A stretch of DNA of 64,000 nt, taken from the NCBI GenBank assembly GCA_004154925.1, contig QJNS01000013.1, positions 1-64,000 on the forward strand. Reading direction: 5' to 3'. This stretch comes from Monosporascus cannonballus. Its lineage: Eukaryota > Ascomycota > Sordariomycetes > Xylariales. Below, piece after piece: positions 46,278 through 58,800 of this stretch. Both the position numbers and the translations under genes were made by a program. The notes beneath the pieces are model-generated. The model worked only from the letters and a program-made list of their open reading frames with translations, had not been told where the DNA came from and made no database searches. Every line of letters starts with the position of its first letter. Position 1 is the stretch's first letter.

Positions 46278-46834
46278 AGTTAAAGGCATATTAGACAAGC
46301 GTGTATCCATAGGCAATGCCGAGTGAATTCGAGAGAACTTCCAAAAAGTGCGTAGTATTCTCAATCCGCAAGGCCAACTCGCATGAAGAGGAAGGGAGAG
46401 CGTTCACCGATATGCCAATGTATGAACTAGCCTGCGGAAATCCGTGAATCGATGGCTATTCCACGAAAGAAGGCGTTGGCCGATGAAGTGCTGATCAAAA
46501 GTATTACTGCTATTAGAACCTGTAAGTACAGAGACTATTGCTTGTTGGTGTGGTTATCCTCTGTAGCAGAAGCTCTCCAGTAAATGCTGAGCATACATAA
46601 CATCAAGGTATATCCGATATTCTTTTCACCATCCGGCATTGCCACCTTTTTTTTGCGAACCACAGTTCACGTACAGGCGGTCGTAATGGATCAAATATTT
46701 CGAGGCATGCTGGTGGGCCGATCCAAGGCGTCGGTACCGCTTCCCGGATGACAAGGGTATTGCTTTCATACTGCCCATAGCGCTTTCACCCTTCCTAGAG
46801 TACCCTGCCTTTCCCATCTCCCTCGGCATGAGGC
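46278..46834. other. 3' intergenic between convergent genes
   Basis: No supported feature. Confidence 0.45.
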
Positions 46835-47195
46835 TTAAGCGTGAGCAGCTATCGCCTGCTTCTTTGCTCTTCTCTTGGCGATCAACTTGGAGATCCAGAG
46901 ACCGATAAGACCACATCCCACCAGGAAGACGATACAGAACACGACGATCTAAAACTCAGCGTCAGCAACCTCAGTTATAAAGATAACCGGCGTTTTAGCG
47001 TATGTATGGAGACTCGGCGTTTTGACAGGTCGACCGATGCGGAATACATCACACTCTAGGCATTGAGGAAAGAGACTCTCGATATCGGGGTGGACATACA
47101 ACACCGGGTTCCTGCGCCGCCCAGTTCTGTTCCCGCTTGGCGAGGGTGCTGAAGGTGTCGCGAGCGACAATGGCGGCGCTGTTGAGGGCAGGCAT
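46835..47195 (-). CDS. small single-pass membrane protein, 69 aa
   Basis: Two exons on the minus strand: 47195-47100 and 46948-46835. Donor GTATGT, acceptor GAGTTTTAG, phase 0. Exon 1 encodes a polar N-terminus (MPALNSAAIVARDTFSTLAK, then NWAAQEPGV). Exon 2 starts with one strong membrane helix (IVVFCIVFLVGCGLIGLWI) followed by a basic Lys/Arg-rich cytosolic tail. The pattern QEPGV then VFCIVF...GLIGL recurs in my memory of short uncharacterised ascomycete proteins. Topology should be N-outside or lumenal with the basic end in the cytosol. Overlapping plus frames and the minus frame 46949-47257 are shadows. Function unknown. Confidence 0.72.
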
Positions 47196-49580
47196 TGTGG
47201 TAGTCTGAGAAGAACGTTAGTACTAAATCCTAAGATAGAACCAGCTAGTACGGCCAAAGATGAGCCGCAGCCAGGCCAATTGATCTCGAAAGCCGTTTAT
47301 TCTTCCGCAAATAATGATTCAATTCTAGCGAAGAAAGTGCGTTGAAAAAACCAGCAAATGACAGTCCGCAGCATCCGGAGCACTTAAAGCCAATCCCGCC
47401 ACTTCGATCGCATCGATCCGAGTAATAGCAGGTATGTAGATCTGAGGCGGCTTCGTATACAATTGGCCTGGCTGGGCTCTCTCTTCAGGCATTGGGTGAC
47501 CAAAGGCCCAAGCTCACCTTTGAGACCAGATCTGGCGAGTATTTAATCTGTGGCGATGAGCTCGGACGCGTCGGTGAGCTTAGCTTTAGTATACTCTGAC
47601 GTCAGGCGAGATCGAGATAGTGAACAACACAAGCTCGGACAGGATTGAGGAGGAACTGGGCGAGCTGGAGCTTGATTGTTGCTCAAGGGCAAGTGAGTTG
47701 AGGAGAGGAATAAGAGGAAACGAATGGTAAACTAGGATCCAAGTTAAGTACCAGAGCAACACAGCCGTGTAAAAATCCTGGCTGCACAGTCGAGTCAAGA
47801 GGGAAACAAGAAAGGCTTGGCTCTGATGCAGGTGCCGGCAGTGCTAACTTGGGCGCCTTGCCCATGTATCCTGCGCGATTTAGAATGAGGTTCTTTGCAC
47901 GAGGAGATGTCACCCGATCCAGGTGGGGAAAGTAAGTCCACAACGGGCAAGAAGGATGGGATCGTCTTCGAGTGGTAGACAAGGCGGAACGCCGGGAATA
48001 GCGGTGGGCTAGGGCGAGGGAACGATGCTAGCTAATGAAAAATCTGAAGATATCTACAGTACAATCGCAAGCACTAACTTAAAGGGTACCAAAGTAAACA
48101 AGAGGCTAGACGGTCTACCTACAAGGCGTTTGTATTGTTGTACGACGGCGCTTGTGATGGTCAATGTTTTTTGGAGAGCTTGATGATCAGGAATGAATTC
48201 GTTGATGTCTGAATTTCTGCCGATTCCAGGGGACTTTGAACAGAGAGAGGCCTGGCCGGTTTGACCAGAGGAATGATGATAATCCAAGAAGTACCATTGC
48301 ATGTTTTCACGGCAACTGATGGGTATTCCTTGAGTCTAGCGCCCGAACGGTCGATGGGTTGGCATGTCACTAGAACTCTTGATTGAACTCCCCTAACGCC
48401 CTCTAGCCTCATTGAGCAGCAACAAAGCAGGTAGAAGACGGACTATAGTTTGCTACTATGTGAGATTGGGTCCGCTTCTTAATACTCTTCATCTCCAAGC
48501 GGGTCGAATATGTTCTTACAAGGTACTGGCATGGAGTTTGTTGTTTAGCTACATACAGTAGGCGGGTGCTTCTATGAGTGATTTAACGTATCGTCAGTAC
48601 CTGCAGTTGCTGCACTCCGTGCCCTAGTCGCCATAGTTTGATGGCATGAAACTGAACTATCCCCGAGGAGTTCAAGGTCGAATTGATAAACATCCCTTCC
48701 CACCAGCCTACCGAACGTGCCTGTTTGACGCTAATGAGCACTTGTAATCTCTCATCGATGGGTTTTATACCAGTACATACCTATGTGAACCAGTAAAGCC
48801 GTAAGCTACCTAGTGGTAAAAAGTGGGCTAGTTAACATGTAAATCAGTAAAGTGTAGTTAAGCCTTATACCAGTACGGACACAAGCCAAACGGCTTGTCT
48901 GGCTGGTTCGTATTGTATCCTTTCAAACGATGTACAGAGTCGAACATAGTGGATGAGTAGGACAAAGTGACATATGGTGAGGTGCACATAGTCCAAGAGT
49001 GGCTATTGATATTCAAAGCTGGCCCTTTATATCAATTGGATTATGGCAAAAGGCCAAGCGTTCGAACTGTTATGAGTTTAAGCGTTATCTACACAATAAG
49101 TGGTAGCTGCTTTTTGGTCTGGCTCTTCGAAAATGGAACCTTGAAACCAATCAAATTAGCCTACAGTAATATGCATCCAAATTACACCTAATTTTGAAGT
49201 GATATATGCACCAACCTATGCCAGTAGGACCAATCGGTGCATCACATACGTCACCACGAAAAGCTGCAACCCCGCCTTTCATCGCGTTCCTCCCATGTAT
49301 TAAGCCCAAGTGGACCATAATTTATATGTGGTTAGCGCGAACGCCGTTACCGCTTATTGTGTAAGCTTCCCGCGCCCGAGCAGATGTGGTTATATGTGTT
49401 CCTACAATATTGCTATCCCCTTGAAGGCCACAAGACGTCTCGGCTAACAATTTTTCAGAAGGTTCTAGGCCTAAAACGGAAACTGAGCCTACTGTAGCCC
49501 CGAAAAACGCCACTAAAGCCCCACTAAGTTGCGCCACAGCACAGAAACGCGAATGCGAAGGTATTTTGAGTATTAACGTC
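47196..49580. other. intergenic, no gene seen
   Basis: About 2.4 kb upstream of the small membrane-protein gene, with only domain-free frames. The word TATACCAGTAC occurs twice (48767-48777 and about 48868-48878), hinting at an old duplication. Composition changes abruptly to AT-rich at about 49.6 kb. Confidence 0.45.
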
Positions 49581-50435
49581 AACGATATTCATGTTTTTTC
49601 CTTTCGCTTAATATCTTATTTCCTGTTAATTTTGAGTACAAAATTAACGCAAAATAGGACGGAAACGGAAAGCTGCAAACGTTAAAATAAAATCACAAAT
49701 TTTTATAATGTAGTTAAATCTTAACGCGTATAAAAAGACCTTATAAATAAAGCTATTTTTCGCCTTAACGCGCGGCTTAATTCGTTGATTAGAACTTATT
49801 TTATATTATTAATTTTTATTAAATATAAAATTTAAGTAACGCCGTTGGTATTTATTTTATTAAAGTTATTTTTTTAAATTTATTTTACGTTAATTAATTA
49901 AAAACTAAATATGATAAATAAATAATTTCTATTTTAAATAAAAAATATATGTTTAGAAATATTAATAACAAAATACTTTTATCGAACAATTATATTTGTT
50001 GTTTTATTTTAATATATATATATAATTATAAAAAAACGTTAATCGACGCGTATTAGATCGACTCGAATTACATTCCATATTATCTAATTATTAGCTTTTT
50101 TATCGAAAGTTCCGAGTTTATAATTACGAATATTAATTTAGGTTATTTTTGAAATATTATAATAAATTGGTTAAATACATATAACGAATAAATTTTGAAT
50201 TTTGTATTTTAAAAATTAATATTAACGTAAATAAGTATATTATAAAGTACTACTGAAAATCGTTTTTTAATATTATTATCTCGATAAAGTTGATAATACC
50301 AGTTTTAAGATTTGGATCTTAGCTTTTTACGGGTTATTTTTAATATAGACAGGTTATTATCCAAGTAAAAGCGAAGGTTTTATTAACGTATTACGAGCGA
50401 AAAAAAATAACAAGAAAAATGACGATTTTCTGAAT
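49581..50435. repeat. AT-rich RIP-like block, left flank of retroelement
   Basis: Very AT-rich, poor in CpA/TpG and with CpG retained (many ACG, TCG), the signature of repeat-induced point mutation. No readable frame. Together with 57810-58800 it probably is an older repeat into which the chromovirus inserted. Confidence 0.6.
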
Positions 50436-50440
50436 TCAAT

Positions 50441-50881
50441 TGTTACAGGAACAGGGGTTCCTGCCTCGAGGAGGCCAACCTTTAAGGCCTAGCGCGGACC
50501 TGTCACGGCTAAACCCCGGATAGGGAAGCTTAGCTTTTAAAAGGTAATCTAATTAATTTAAATAATTTAAGTAATTTAGGACCAGATTATATAAATTATA
50601 TAAATCATATAGATCTACGATATATTTACTTTAAGAATTAGAATATATAATGAATCAATTTTTTATATAAATAATACCTATTTAATTTTTATTCTTTAGC
50701 TATTAATTTAAATTCTTAATTAAAAGGTAACTATATTATTTTCTAATTAAGGGAAAAATTTTTAAATCTTTTTAATAAATAAACCATTAAATTATTTTTC
50801 GCCTTATTATTATTTATAAATCAAAAACCCTTTTCGGATACTGCTTATACCTTTAGGTAGATATATAATAGGTTCGTTATA
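50441..50881 (+). repeat. 5' LTR of chromovirus
   Basis: 441 bp, starting TGTTACAGGAAC and ending GGTTCGTTATA. Aligned by eye with the 3' LTR, the differences are nearly all C/T and G/A transitions (for example ACATAAATCACATA vs ATATAAATTATATA words), as expected from RIP. Confidence 0.92.
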
Positions 50882-51087
50882 TTTTAATAATTCTTTAATT
50901 AATAATTAACGAATAATTTAAGGCCTAATTAAGCATAAGCTTTTTTGAATTTAATAAAAACTATGTTATAAAACGATATTTAAAAAATAAATAATATATC
51001 CGATTTTCATTATTAGTTAATAAAGGATTAATAACCGGATTAAATAATTTACCGCTTATTAAAAAAGTTTTTTAATTAATCGATAAT

Positions 51088-52260
51088 ATGGTCCCATTTA
51101 TTATTCGATCCCAAGGAGGACCATTTTCGCAGCCCAGACAGCAACTTATCCCGGCCCCTAAGGATATTATCGAGGTCCAGGGAAAGAAGTCGGAGGAAAA
51201 GGTAACTAAGGAAGGAACTGAGGAAAAATATGGAGCCGAAATCCTAAAAGGAAAAGAAAAAGAACTTATTACGGAAGAAAGACTGGACTTCTTGGCCCAA
51301 AAGGTTCAAAGCCTGGAATAAGAAAATGCCCGACTCGTTCAGGGAAAAAAACCGACTTTTCCTCAGTTTGGCTCGGCCAGAGGACGAAGCCAAGGGGCTG
51401 GCTACCGACCACCTTCGTTGGATATAAGACAAGCACCAGAAAGAATTTCGATTCTACCATTGTTTAGCGCAAACCGGATACGGGAAGGAATTGTTCCACC
51501 CCCTGGTTATTACGGAATGCCAAACGTCAAGGGCTACAAGCCAACTCCCCCTAAGCCTTACGATAAATCAGAAAACCCTAATAAATTCTTGGTTCAGGCC
51601 AGATTTTATTTCAAATTCTATGAAAGCTCTTTAACGAGGAACTATTAGAAAATAATGGCCATCTCCCAGCTACTAACCGGACAAATCCGAAAATGGTTCG
51701 AACCCATTTTAACGGATTATCTTAAAAAATATTCAGAAAAATCCTCGGACCTTACCAACTATATTTTCGGCAAATACGAAAATTTTGAAGAAAAAATAAA
51801 AACCCTATTTGGAAATCCAGATAAAAAATAAGATGCTATTAAGCAATTTTATCTTTTTTACCAAACCAAGTTAACCGCTAAATATATAATTAAATTTAAT
51901 TATCTGGCCGCCGTTTTGAATTTACCGAAAAGCGCATTATTTTATTCTTATTACGATAACTTAAAGCTTTTAATTAAGGATAAAATATATAAAGTATCTA
52001 AAGTTAAGTCTTTTACGGAATATACCGATAAGGTTATTATTACTGACAAACGAGTTTTCGACCGGTACTTCGAAAAGAAAAAGACCGGCAAACGAAATAA
52101 TAACAAGGGCTTAAAAAGCCAGAATAAAAAGGATAAGGGCAAGCCTTAAAAAGAAACAAATTCCGTTTCGAAAAAGCCCAAAAAAAATAAGTCCAAAATA
52201 AAGTATTTTAATTATGGCAAAAAAGGGCATTTTAAAAGCAAATATCGCTCCCCTACCAAA
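51088..52260 (+). pseudogene. gag remnant of chromovirus
   Basis: Readable blocks: a basic/acidic coiled-coil N-terminus (KDIIEVQGKKSEEKV), a capsid-like part (NPNKFLVQARFYFKFYESS, ISQLLTGQIRKWFEPIL, FGNPDKK, KFNYLAAVLNLPKSALF) and a Lys-rich region. A zinc-knuckle position at about 52200-52243 reads KYFNYGKKGHFKSKY, with Tyr at all three cysteine positions. Frames are broken by stops at about 51319, 51646, 51829 and 52147. TGT-to-TAT changes fit RIP. Confidence 0.8.
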
Positions 52261-53229
52261 AGGAACTTCAAAAAAAATTTCTTAACCCCAGAAAAAAGCC
52301 AAAACGGCTAAACAAAAAACCGATAATAAGGCAAAAAAAAGAAAAAGAAATTAATTTAATTTCTTTCCAGCCAGAATTTATTATTATTATAATTACTTAA
52401 ATTCAGAACGATAACCCAAAATACGAGAATTATTGTATTTGCCAGGATTTTAAAATTAAAACCTGCAAATATTATCCCGGATAAACGGCTTTTAGGATAG
52501 CCATAAAGTTAAGATATTAATATTACCTTAATTTCCAGAAATATAAGATATATATAAAGGACGGTTAGCTTTAACCAAATATTAATAATTACGGACAATT
52601 ATTCCCAAAGCTTTACGAACTCCCAGAATATACCATTTACAAAAAAACATTATTAATAAACCCTTACAACTTATTACATTTTACTACTTATTATTAAGAC
52701 GATTATTTTATTTATCTTAAAGCTAAAAAAAAAATTAATTTTTGGCCCAGATAAAATAATAAAATTCTTACCGAACCAAACGATAAATACCAATATATTA
52801 AAATTCTCCGATAGCCAGAATATTTTAAGTCTTATTATTTATACCCCAAATCAAAACGGAATTAAAAGGCTATATCGCAAAAATACTTATATTACTCCCC
52901 GATACTTTATATCTAACACAAGCTCCTAGATATAGGAATACCTCCTTTAGAAATTCACTTTTCTGATCCTATAATTCGGGAGATACGGAATAAAAAAGTA
53001 AGCCAGAAAAAGAATTAGATTTTGAAGCCCCAGTGCAAATACGGCAAGAAAACATAATTCCGGTACAAAAACGACCAATATACTAAATATGCTGTTAAAA
53101 AAATTTGCGAATAAAGGCTTGCTTAAATCGGAAACTATCAAAAATTAAAAAATTACAAAGGCCTTCGAAAGTAAAGTATCGAAAAACCTTAATCGACAAA
53201 ACCTTATGCAAGGTAACGAAAAAAACGCG

Positions 53230-56200
53230 CAGCTAGATTAAGATCCCCTTCCGATATAAAGGCAAGGTATTTAAGGCCATAATTAATTCCGGAACAAAAA
53301 ACAATTTTATTTTTTCTGTAACGGCAGAAAAATATCAGATTTCCTGGAAATATAAGTTAAAGTCTTATAAGTTACGTACGGTAAACGGCAGCTTATTTAC
53401 GTACGAAAACGGACGAATTTTTCGAAAAACGGAAAAACTTTCAATATAAATTCAAGGATATTAAAAACGCGTTTTACTGGATATCGCTAATATCTCCAGA
53501 TATAACGTTATCCTAAAAATGCCTTAATTTTATTTTAGTAACTTACGGATTAATTGAAAAAAACGAATATTTTCCTGGAACGAAATGCTAAATAAAAATA
53601 ATCGAAAGATTTGCTATATTATTAAGGAAATACGGGTTCCTAATCAGATCTTTACGGTACCTCCGGAATATCAAGGATTTAAAAAATTATTTAAGGACAA
53701 AAAAAATTACGAATTACCGCTATACGATTAATAAAATTATCGGATACCTATTAAAAAAAGGTATTATCCTAAACTTTACAAAATTTACCATATAAACCCA
53801 GAAAAATTAAAAGCTTTATAGAAAAATATATAACTAAATCTGAAAAAAAATATATTTAATTTTTTAATTTCCTTGTTAAATATCTAATCCTTATAATACC
53901 AAAAACCAAGGATAATAAATAAAAGATTAATAAAAACGGAAACCTTATTTACCGAAAAATAATCGATTATAAATAATTAAATAATATTACAATTAAAAAT
54001 AAATACCCTTTAATACTTATGAACACCTTAAAGGAAAACGCCAGCAAAGTTAAATGGTTTACGGTATTTAACCTTTGTAATGGTTATTACCGTATTCGAA
54101 TAGTTAAAGAAAAAAATAAAAAACGGCATTTAGAATAATATATAGATTTTACGAATATAAAGTAATACTTATGGGACTTATTAACGTTCCCGCCAGTTTC
54201 CAAAGCTTAATAATAATTACCTTCTAATAATTCTTGGATAAATTCGTATTTATCTATTTCGACGATATTCTTATTTATTCCGAAACCCTAAAGAAGTACA
54301 AAAAATATATCGCTTAAGTACTCAGAATTTTGGACGAAACCAATATTCGAATTAACCTTATTAAAAGCATATGGCATACCCAGAAATTGGATTTTTTGGG
54401 ATTTATTCTTATATTAGAACAAATTCAAATTTAACGCTTCAAATTGGAAACAATTAAAAACTGGCCTATCCCTAATAAGGCGACCGTTATAAATATCCGA
54501 CAAATCTTAGGATTTACGAGTTACGTATATGGCTTAATTAAGGGATATAAAAATATAATTAAGCTTTTAACGAAACTTACCACTAAGGAATATGTTAAGA
54601 AAAAATTCGAATTTCCAAAGGAAACAAAAGAAATGTTCCGAAAATTGAAAAAAATAATTACCAGCGGATTTATCGTAAGGATGCCAAATTTAAATAAAAC
54701 GAAACGACTTAAGATAGATATTTTAAAGTATGCCCTGGGCGCAATTTTGGAATAATAAGAAGGTAATAGCAAATAATACCCAGTAGCATATTATTTTAAA
54801 GCATTCCGAAATACAGAATTCAGATACCAGATTTACGACAAAAAGCTATTAGCAATTATTAATACTTTTAAGAAATAAAAACCTTTCCTTAACGGAACAA
54901 AAAAACCTTTCGACATTTACTTTAATCACAAAAATCTTACGCGATTTATAAAAGCCCAAAAGCTAAATAAACGATATAAAAGATAATGGATTTTTTTGTC
55001 CAGATTTAACTTCAAAATATATCATATTAAAAAAAAATATTTAAACGGATATTTTTAGTCGTAAAGGAAATTATAATTCCAAAATTCCCAAAAGAAACAT
55101 ATAAATATTATAATATAATAAGGATAAAACTATATATTTATATAAAATAATAAAAAAACTAACCACCAAACTTTTGATACGGTTCCGGAATTCTTACGAT
55201 GCAAAAAAACAGAAAGAAATTTAACAGCTAAAAAGATAACTTAAAGATTAATTACTGTATTATGGCAAAATCTATGTTCTTAAAAATTAATAAAAATAAT
55301 TCGTAAAGGAATTCCATAAGGACTTATTATATAAATACTAAGGAATTTTTAAGACCACCTAACGGTTACAAGAAAAATACGATTTCCCTAAGTTACGCCG
55401 TATGGTCAAAACAACTATCAAAAATTACAACGTTTGCAATAAGGCTAAGGCAGCACGCCATAAGCCCTACGAGCTATTACAACCCACCGATATTCCTAAC
55501 AAAGCATGGAATACCATAACTTGGGACTTTATCACTAGTTTACCTTTATCTAAAAACCTAATTACTGGAATCGAATACGACAGAATATGGGTGATTATTA
55601 ACAGATTTACTAAATATGGGTACTTTTTACCTTTTAAAAAAAATATAACGGCAGAACAATTAATTTACGTTTTTATTAAATAATATCTTGATAAGTATGG
55701 AATATCTAAAAAGATCGTTTTAAACCGAAATACGTTATTTATTTTAAAATTTGGCACCTATTTCTTAAACAAATTAGTACTAAACTTAAGTTCTCGACAG
55801 CGTATCATCCCTAAACGGATGGCTAAACCGAAAAATTAAACCAAACCTTAAAACAATATTTGCGAAATTACGTTAATTATTAATAAGATAACTGGATAAA
55901 ACTTTTACTATTAGTACAGATCGCCTATAATATATTAATTAACAAAAATATGGGCGTATTTCCTTATACAGCTATATACGGACATAATATAAAAACAAAA
56001 CGATTTAAATAACCGCTTAATAAGGTACTAAAGATTATTACGATTATCCCAAAAGCAAAAATATTAATTACAAAGATCAAAACGATCCAAGCCTATTTTT
56101 AAAATAAATTGCGATTTTTTTAATAACGGATAACCTAATATTATAATAAAAAAGAATTAAAGGATTAATTCTAACGAAAAAAAACAAAGTTTACCTATTA

Positions 56201-56610
56201 CGCCAGAAACAAAACGTAATTTCGAACATTTTACAAATCAAAACAAAAAAACTTAACGACAAATTTAATTTCAAAAAGCTTAAACCGTTCAAAATTAACA
56301 AAATTATTTTCAAAATTAATTACAAATTATTATTACCTAAAAACATAAAAATACACTCTATTTTCCACATTTTTCTATTTAAACCAGCACCCAAGAACGC
56401 CCCATTAAAAATAGACCTAAAATTCGAAAAAGACTTAAACGAATACGAAGTTAAACGAATACTGGATTCCAGAATAATTAAAAATAAAATCCAGTACCTA
56501 ATTAAATAGGAAGAATACTTATATAAAGAAAATACATAGGAACTATTTAACCATTTGACGAATACGATAAACCTAGTTAAGACGTTTTACCGCCAGAATC
56601 CTAACCGACC
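53230..56610 (+). pseudogene. pol remnant (PR-RT-RH-IN-chromodomain)
   Basis: Protease near 53270 reads KAIINSGTKNNF, with Asn where the catalytic Asp is expected. Reverse transcriptase spans about 53630-54430, with WFTVFNLCNGYYRIRI near 54056 and the polymerase box FIYFDDILIYSE (54249-54284) still intact. RNase H starts near 54700 (KIDILKYALGAILE). Integrase lies near 55402-56000 (NTITWDFITSLPLSK, then INRFTKYGYFLPFKK). A chromodomain ends the frame at about 56439-56600 (EYEVKRILDSRI ... ELFNHL), with TAG at both expected Trp codons. Stops and frame changes occur throughout. Confidence 0.87.
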
Positions 56611-56926
56611 GTTTCTAATGCGGCCAAGGTCGCAGGTAATAACGGTCCCCCGCTTAAATTTAACCCTACGGCGTTCTAGTCGAAAAAAGCCGACACTTCC
56701 ATAACGGCATCCATTTCGAAAACAAATTACGTTTGTTCCGTTTCCGTTCGACGTCGTTTTTCTTTTAACCTTTCTTACTTTTCCAATCGATCCAGTTCCT
56801 TTCCTTTCTTTAAAATAACTACGACCTTTTTTTTAATATTTTTTATTAAAAGCGGAAACGCCTTAATCGATCGATAAATTCTTAAAACTTCTTTTTCCAT
56901 CGACGGAACGTCTCTTTTTAACGCTA

Positions 56927-57046
56927 ACGCAAATCATCTAGTTCCTTTTCGACAACCTCTTGGTATGCTATAAAGCTGTCCTTAACTTCCCGCTGCTCTT
57001 TTTCCAGGCGGTTACGTTTTTCGCCTAGTTTCGTCAAGGAATTCAT
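56927..57046 (-). pseudogene. antisense coiled-coil ORF remnant inside the retroelement
   Basis: On the strand opposite to pol, between the chromodomain and the 3' LTR, a 40-codon frame reads MNSLTKLGEKRNRLEKEQRE then VKDSFIAYQEVVEKELDDLR before a stop. It is an ideal charged heptad-rich helix in an otherwise stop-ridden AT-rich block. Upstream on the same strand, the frame continues through a single TAG (possible mutated CAG) into SCNCCIRR. I infer that the intact element carried an additional antisense gene. Confidence 0.5.
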
Positions 57047-57363
57047 AATTAGAACGTCGTAAGCTAAACGCTAACGACGAATACAACAATTACAACTTAA
57101 AACGTCCAAAGTAAAAAAGCATTCGGGTTTACCAAAACGAATATAATTAGAACAAAGGAAAGCTTTAACGCTAAACTTTTTAATTAATTCAGCTCAAGCG
57201 TCACGAGAATCGCGTTAATTTAAGCGAGGTTTTCTTTTTTCTTTTCGAATATGGCCTGTTATGATGAAATTAATTAAGATACCTCCAAAAACTTTCTCCA
57301 ACAAAAAAATAACTACTTACGGTTTTTATCTTTGGGACAAAAATCCTTAGAAAGGGGAAATAA

Positions 57364-57804
57364 TATTACAGAAATAAGGGTTCCTACCTCGAGGAGGCCA
57401 ACCTTTAAGGCCTAACGCGAACCTGTCACGGCTAAACCCCGGACAGGGAAATTTGGCTTTTAAAAGGTAATCTAATTAATTTAAGTAATTTAAGTAATCT
57501 GGGACCAAATTACATAAATCACATAAATTACATAAATCTACGATATACTTATTTTAAAAATTAGGATATATAATAAATCAATTTTTTATATAAATAGCAC
57601 CTATTTAGTTTTCGTTCTTTAGCTATTAATCTAAGTTTTTAATTAAAAGGTAATTATATCGTTTTTTAATTAAGGGAAAAATCTTTAAATCTTTTTAACG
57701 AATAAACCATTAAATTATTCTTTGCCTTATTATTACCTGCAAATTAAGAACCCTTTTCGGATACTGCTCATACCTCCAGGTGGATGTATAACAGGTTCGT
57801 TACA
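57364..57804 (+). repeat. 3' LTR of chromovirus
   Basis: 441 bp, starting TATTACAGAAAT and ending GGTTCGTTACA; same length as the 5' LTR. It is preceded by a purine run at 57349-57360 and followed by the TCAAT target copy. Confidence 0.92.
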
Positions 57805-57809
57805 TCAAT

Positions 57810-58800
57810 TTAACGATTAATTGTTTTCCTCGTCGATAAACTCAGAAGTACTTATAACTTTTTATATAATGTATTTTTCGATAACTTTTTTTTCGTCATA
57901 TTTATTTTTATAATTACGTAAAAAAAGTTTAACAATAACGAGTACCGCTTAAAAAATTATAAAATAATAAAATAACTTATTAATTTAAAAATATTAAAGA
58001 TATTTCCTTATCTTTTGATTAAATCATAGAATTCTTAACGCTTAATAATAAAATAAATCAAATCGTTTAAGCTAATAATTTTATCGTTTTATTTTTTAGT
58101 ATGAAAGAAATAACAAAAAAACGCATTTTATTAATTTGAAAAAACTAGAAAAAAATATTAGAATGCTACACGTAAATTCTTTAAAAATTAAAAGAAAAAA
58201 ATAATTACAATATTTAGAATTCTTCGTAAATATAACTTTTACATAAACGGCATTAATTTCGATAATTAATAAAAATCTAGATATAAATAAAATTATAATA
58301 TTCGACGTAATATAACTTAGATTTTTATATACAATTTTCTGTTTTACGTTATTATTAATAATTGTTTTTTTATAAAAATAAGATAAACCTATATAAAAAT
58401 TATATCGAAACGTAATTATTTTCCGCGAAAAACTAATTATTAAAAGTATTTAATATTTCGAGTTATTTTTTAACGAGTAGCAAAAAGCTTTAACGAACTT
58501 TTTTATGCTAGTTATATGAAAAAAAACCTATTAATTAATACTGGAAAATCTTAGAGAAATCCGTTTTGAGGCACCAGGTTTATTTAGAGCATTTTTATTG
58601 CGATATTTGACAAATCGTGCTTTAAGTTATAAATAATAATATTATAAATCGACAGCGAGCTCGATAAATAAAATTTCGTTATACTAAATATAATATAATA
58701 ATTTGTAATAATAACCGGTATTAGTACATATATTATAACGAAAAATAAATATAACTAAAAATAGCTTTTCCTGAAAAAGTTAATTAGATCAATGTGGGCG
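57810..58800. repeat. AT-rich RIP-like block, right flank of retroelement
   Basis: Same AT-rich composition as the left flank, without readable frames. Composition returns to about 50% GC at about 58.8 kb. It probably continues the older host repeat interrupted by the chromovirus; no terminal repeats linking the two sides were found. Confidence 0.6.

Larger units (their letters stand above)
50441..57804 (+). mobile_element. Ty3/gypsy chromovirus LTR retrotransposon, RIP-inactivated
   Basis: A full-length 7364-bp element: two 441-bp LTRs, target-site duplication TCAAT on each side (50436-50440 and 57805-57809), a polypurine stretch AGAAAGGGGAAA just before the 3' LTR, and gag-pol in the order gag, protease, reverse transcriptase, RNase H, integrase, chromodomain. 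The chromodomain and the domain order place it in the Ty3/gypsy chromoviruses. Every frame is broken by many stops, mostly TAA/TAG where CAA, CAG or TGG is expected, and cysteines and glycines are changed in a G-to-A manner. It cannot make functional proteins. A primer-binding site after the 5' LTR is not recognisable. This is a fungal element. Confidence 0.93.

Noticed and set aside
49322..49582. 86-codon minus frame (VAQLSGALVAFFGATVG) next to the AT-rich block
   Set aside because: No homologous family is recognised and it borders repeat DNA; likely chance or relic.
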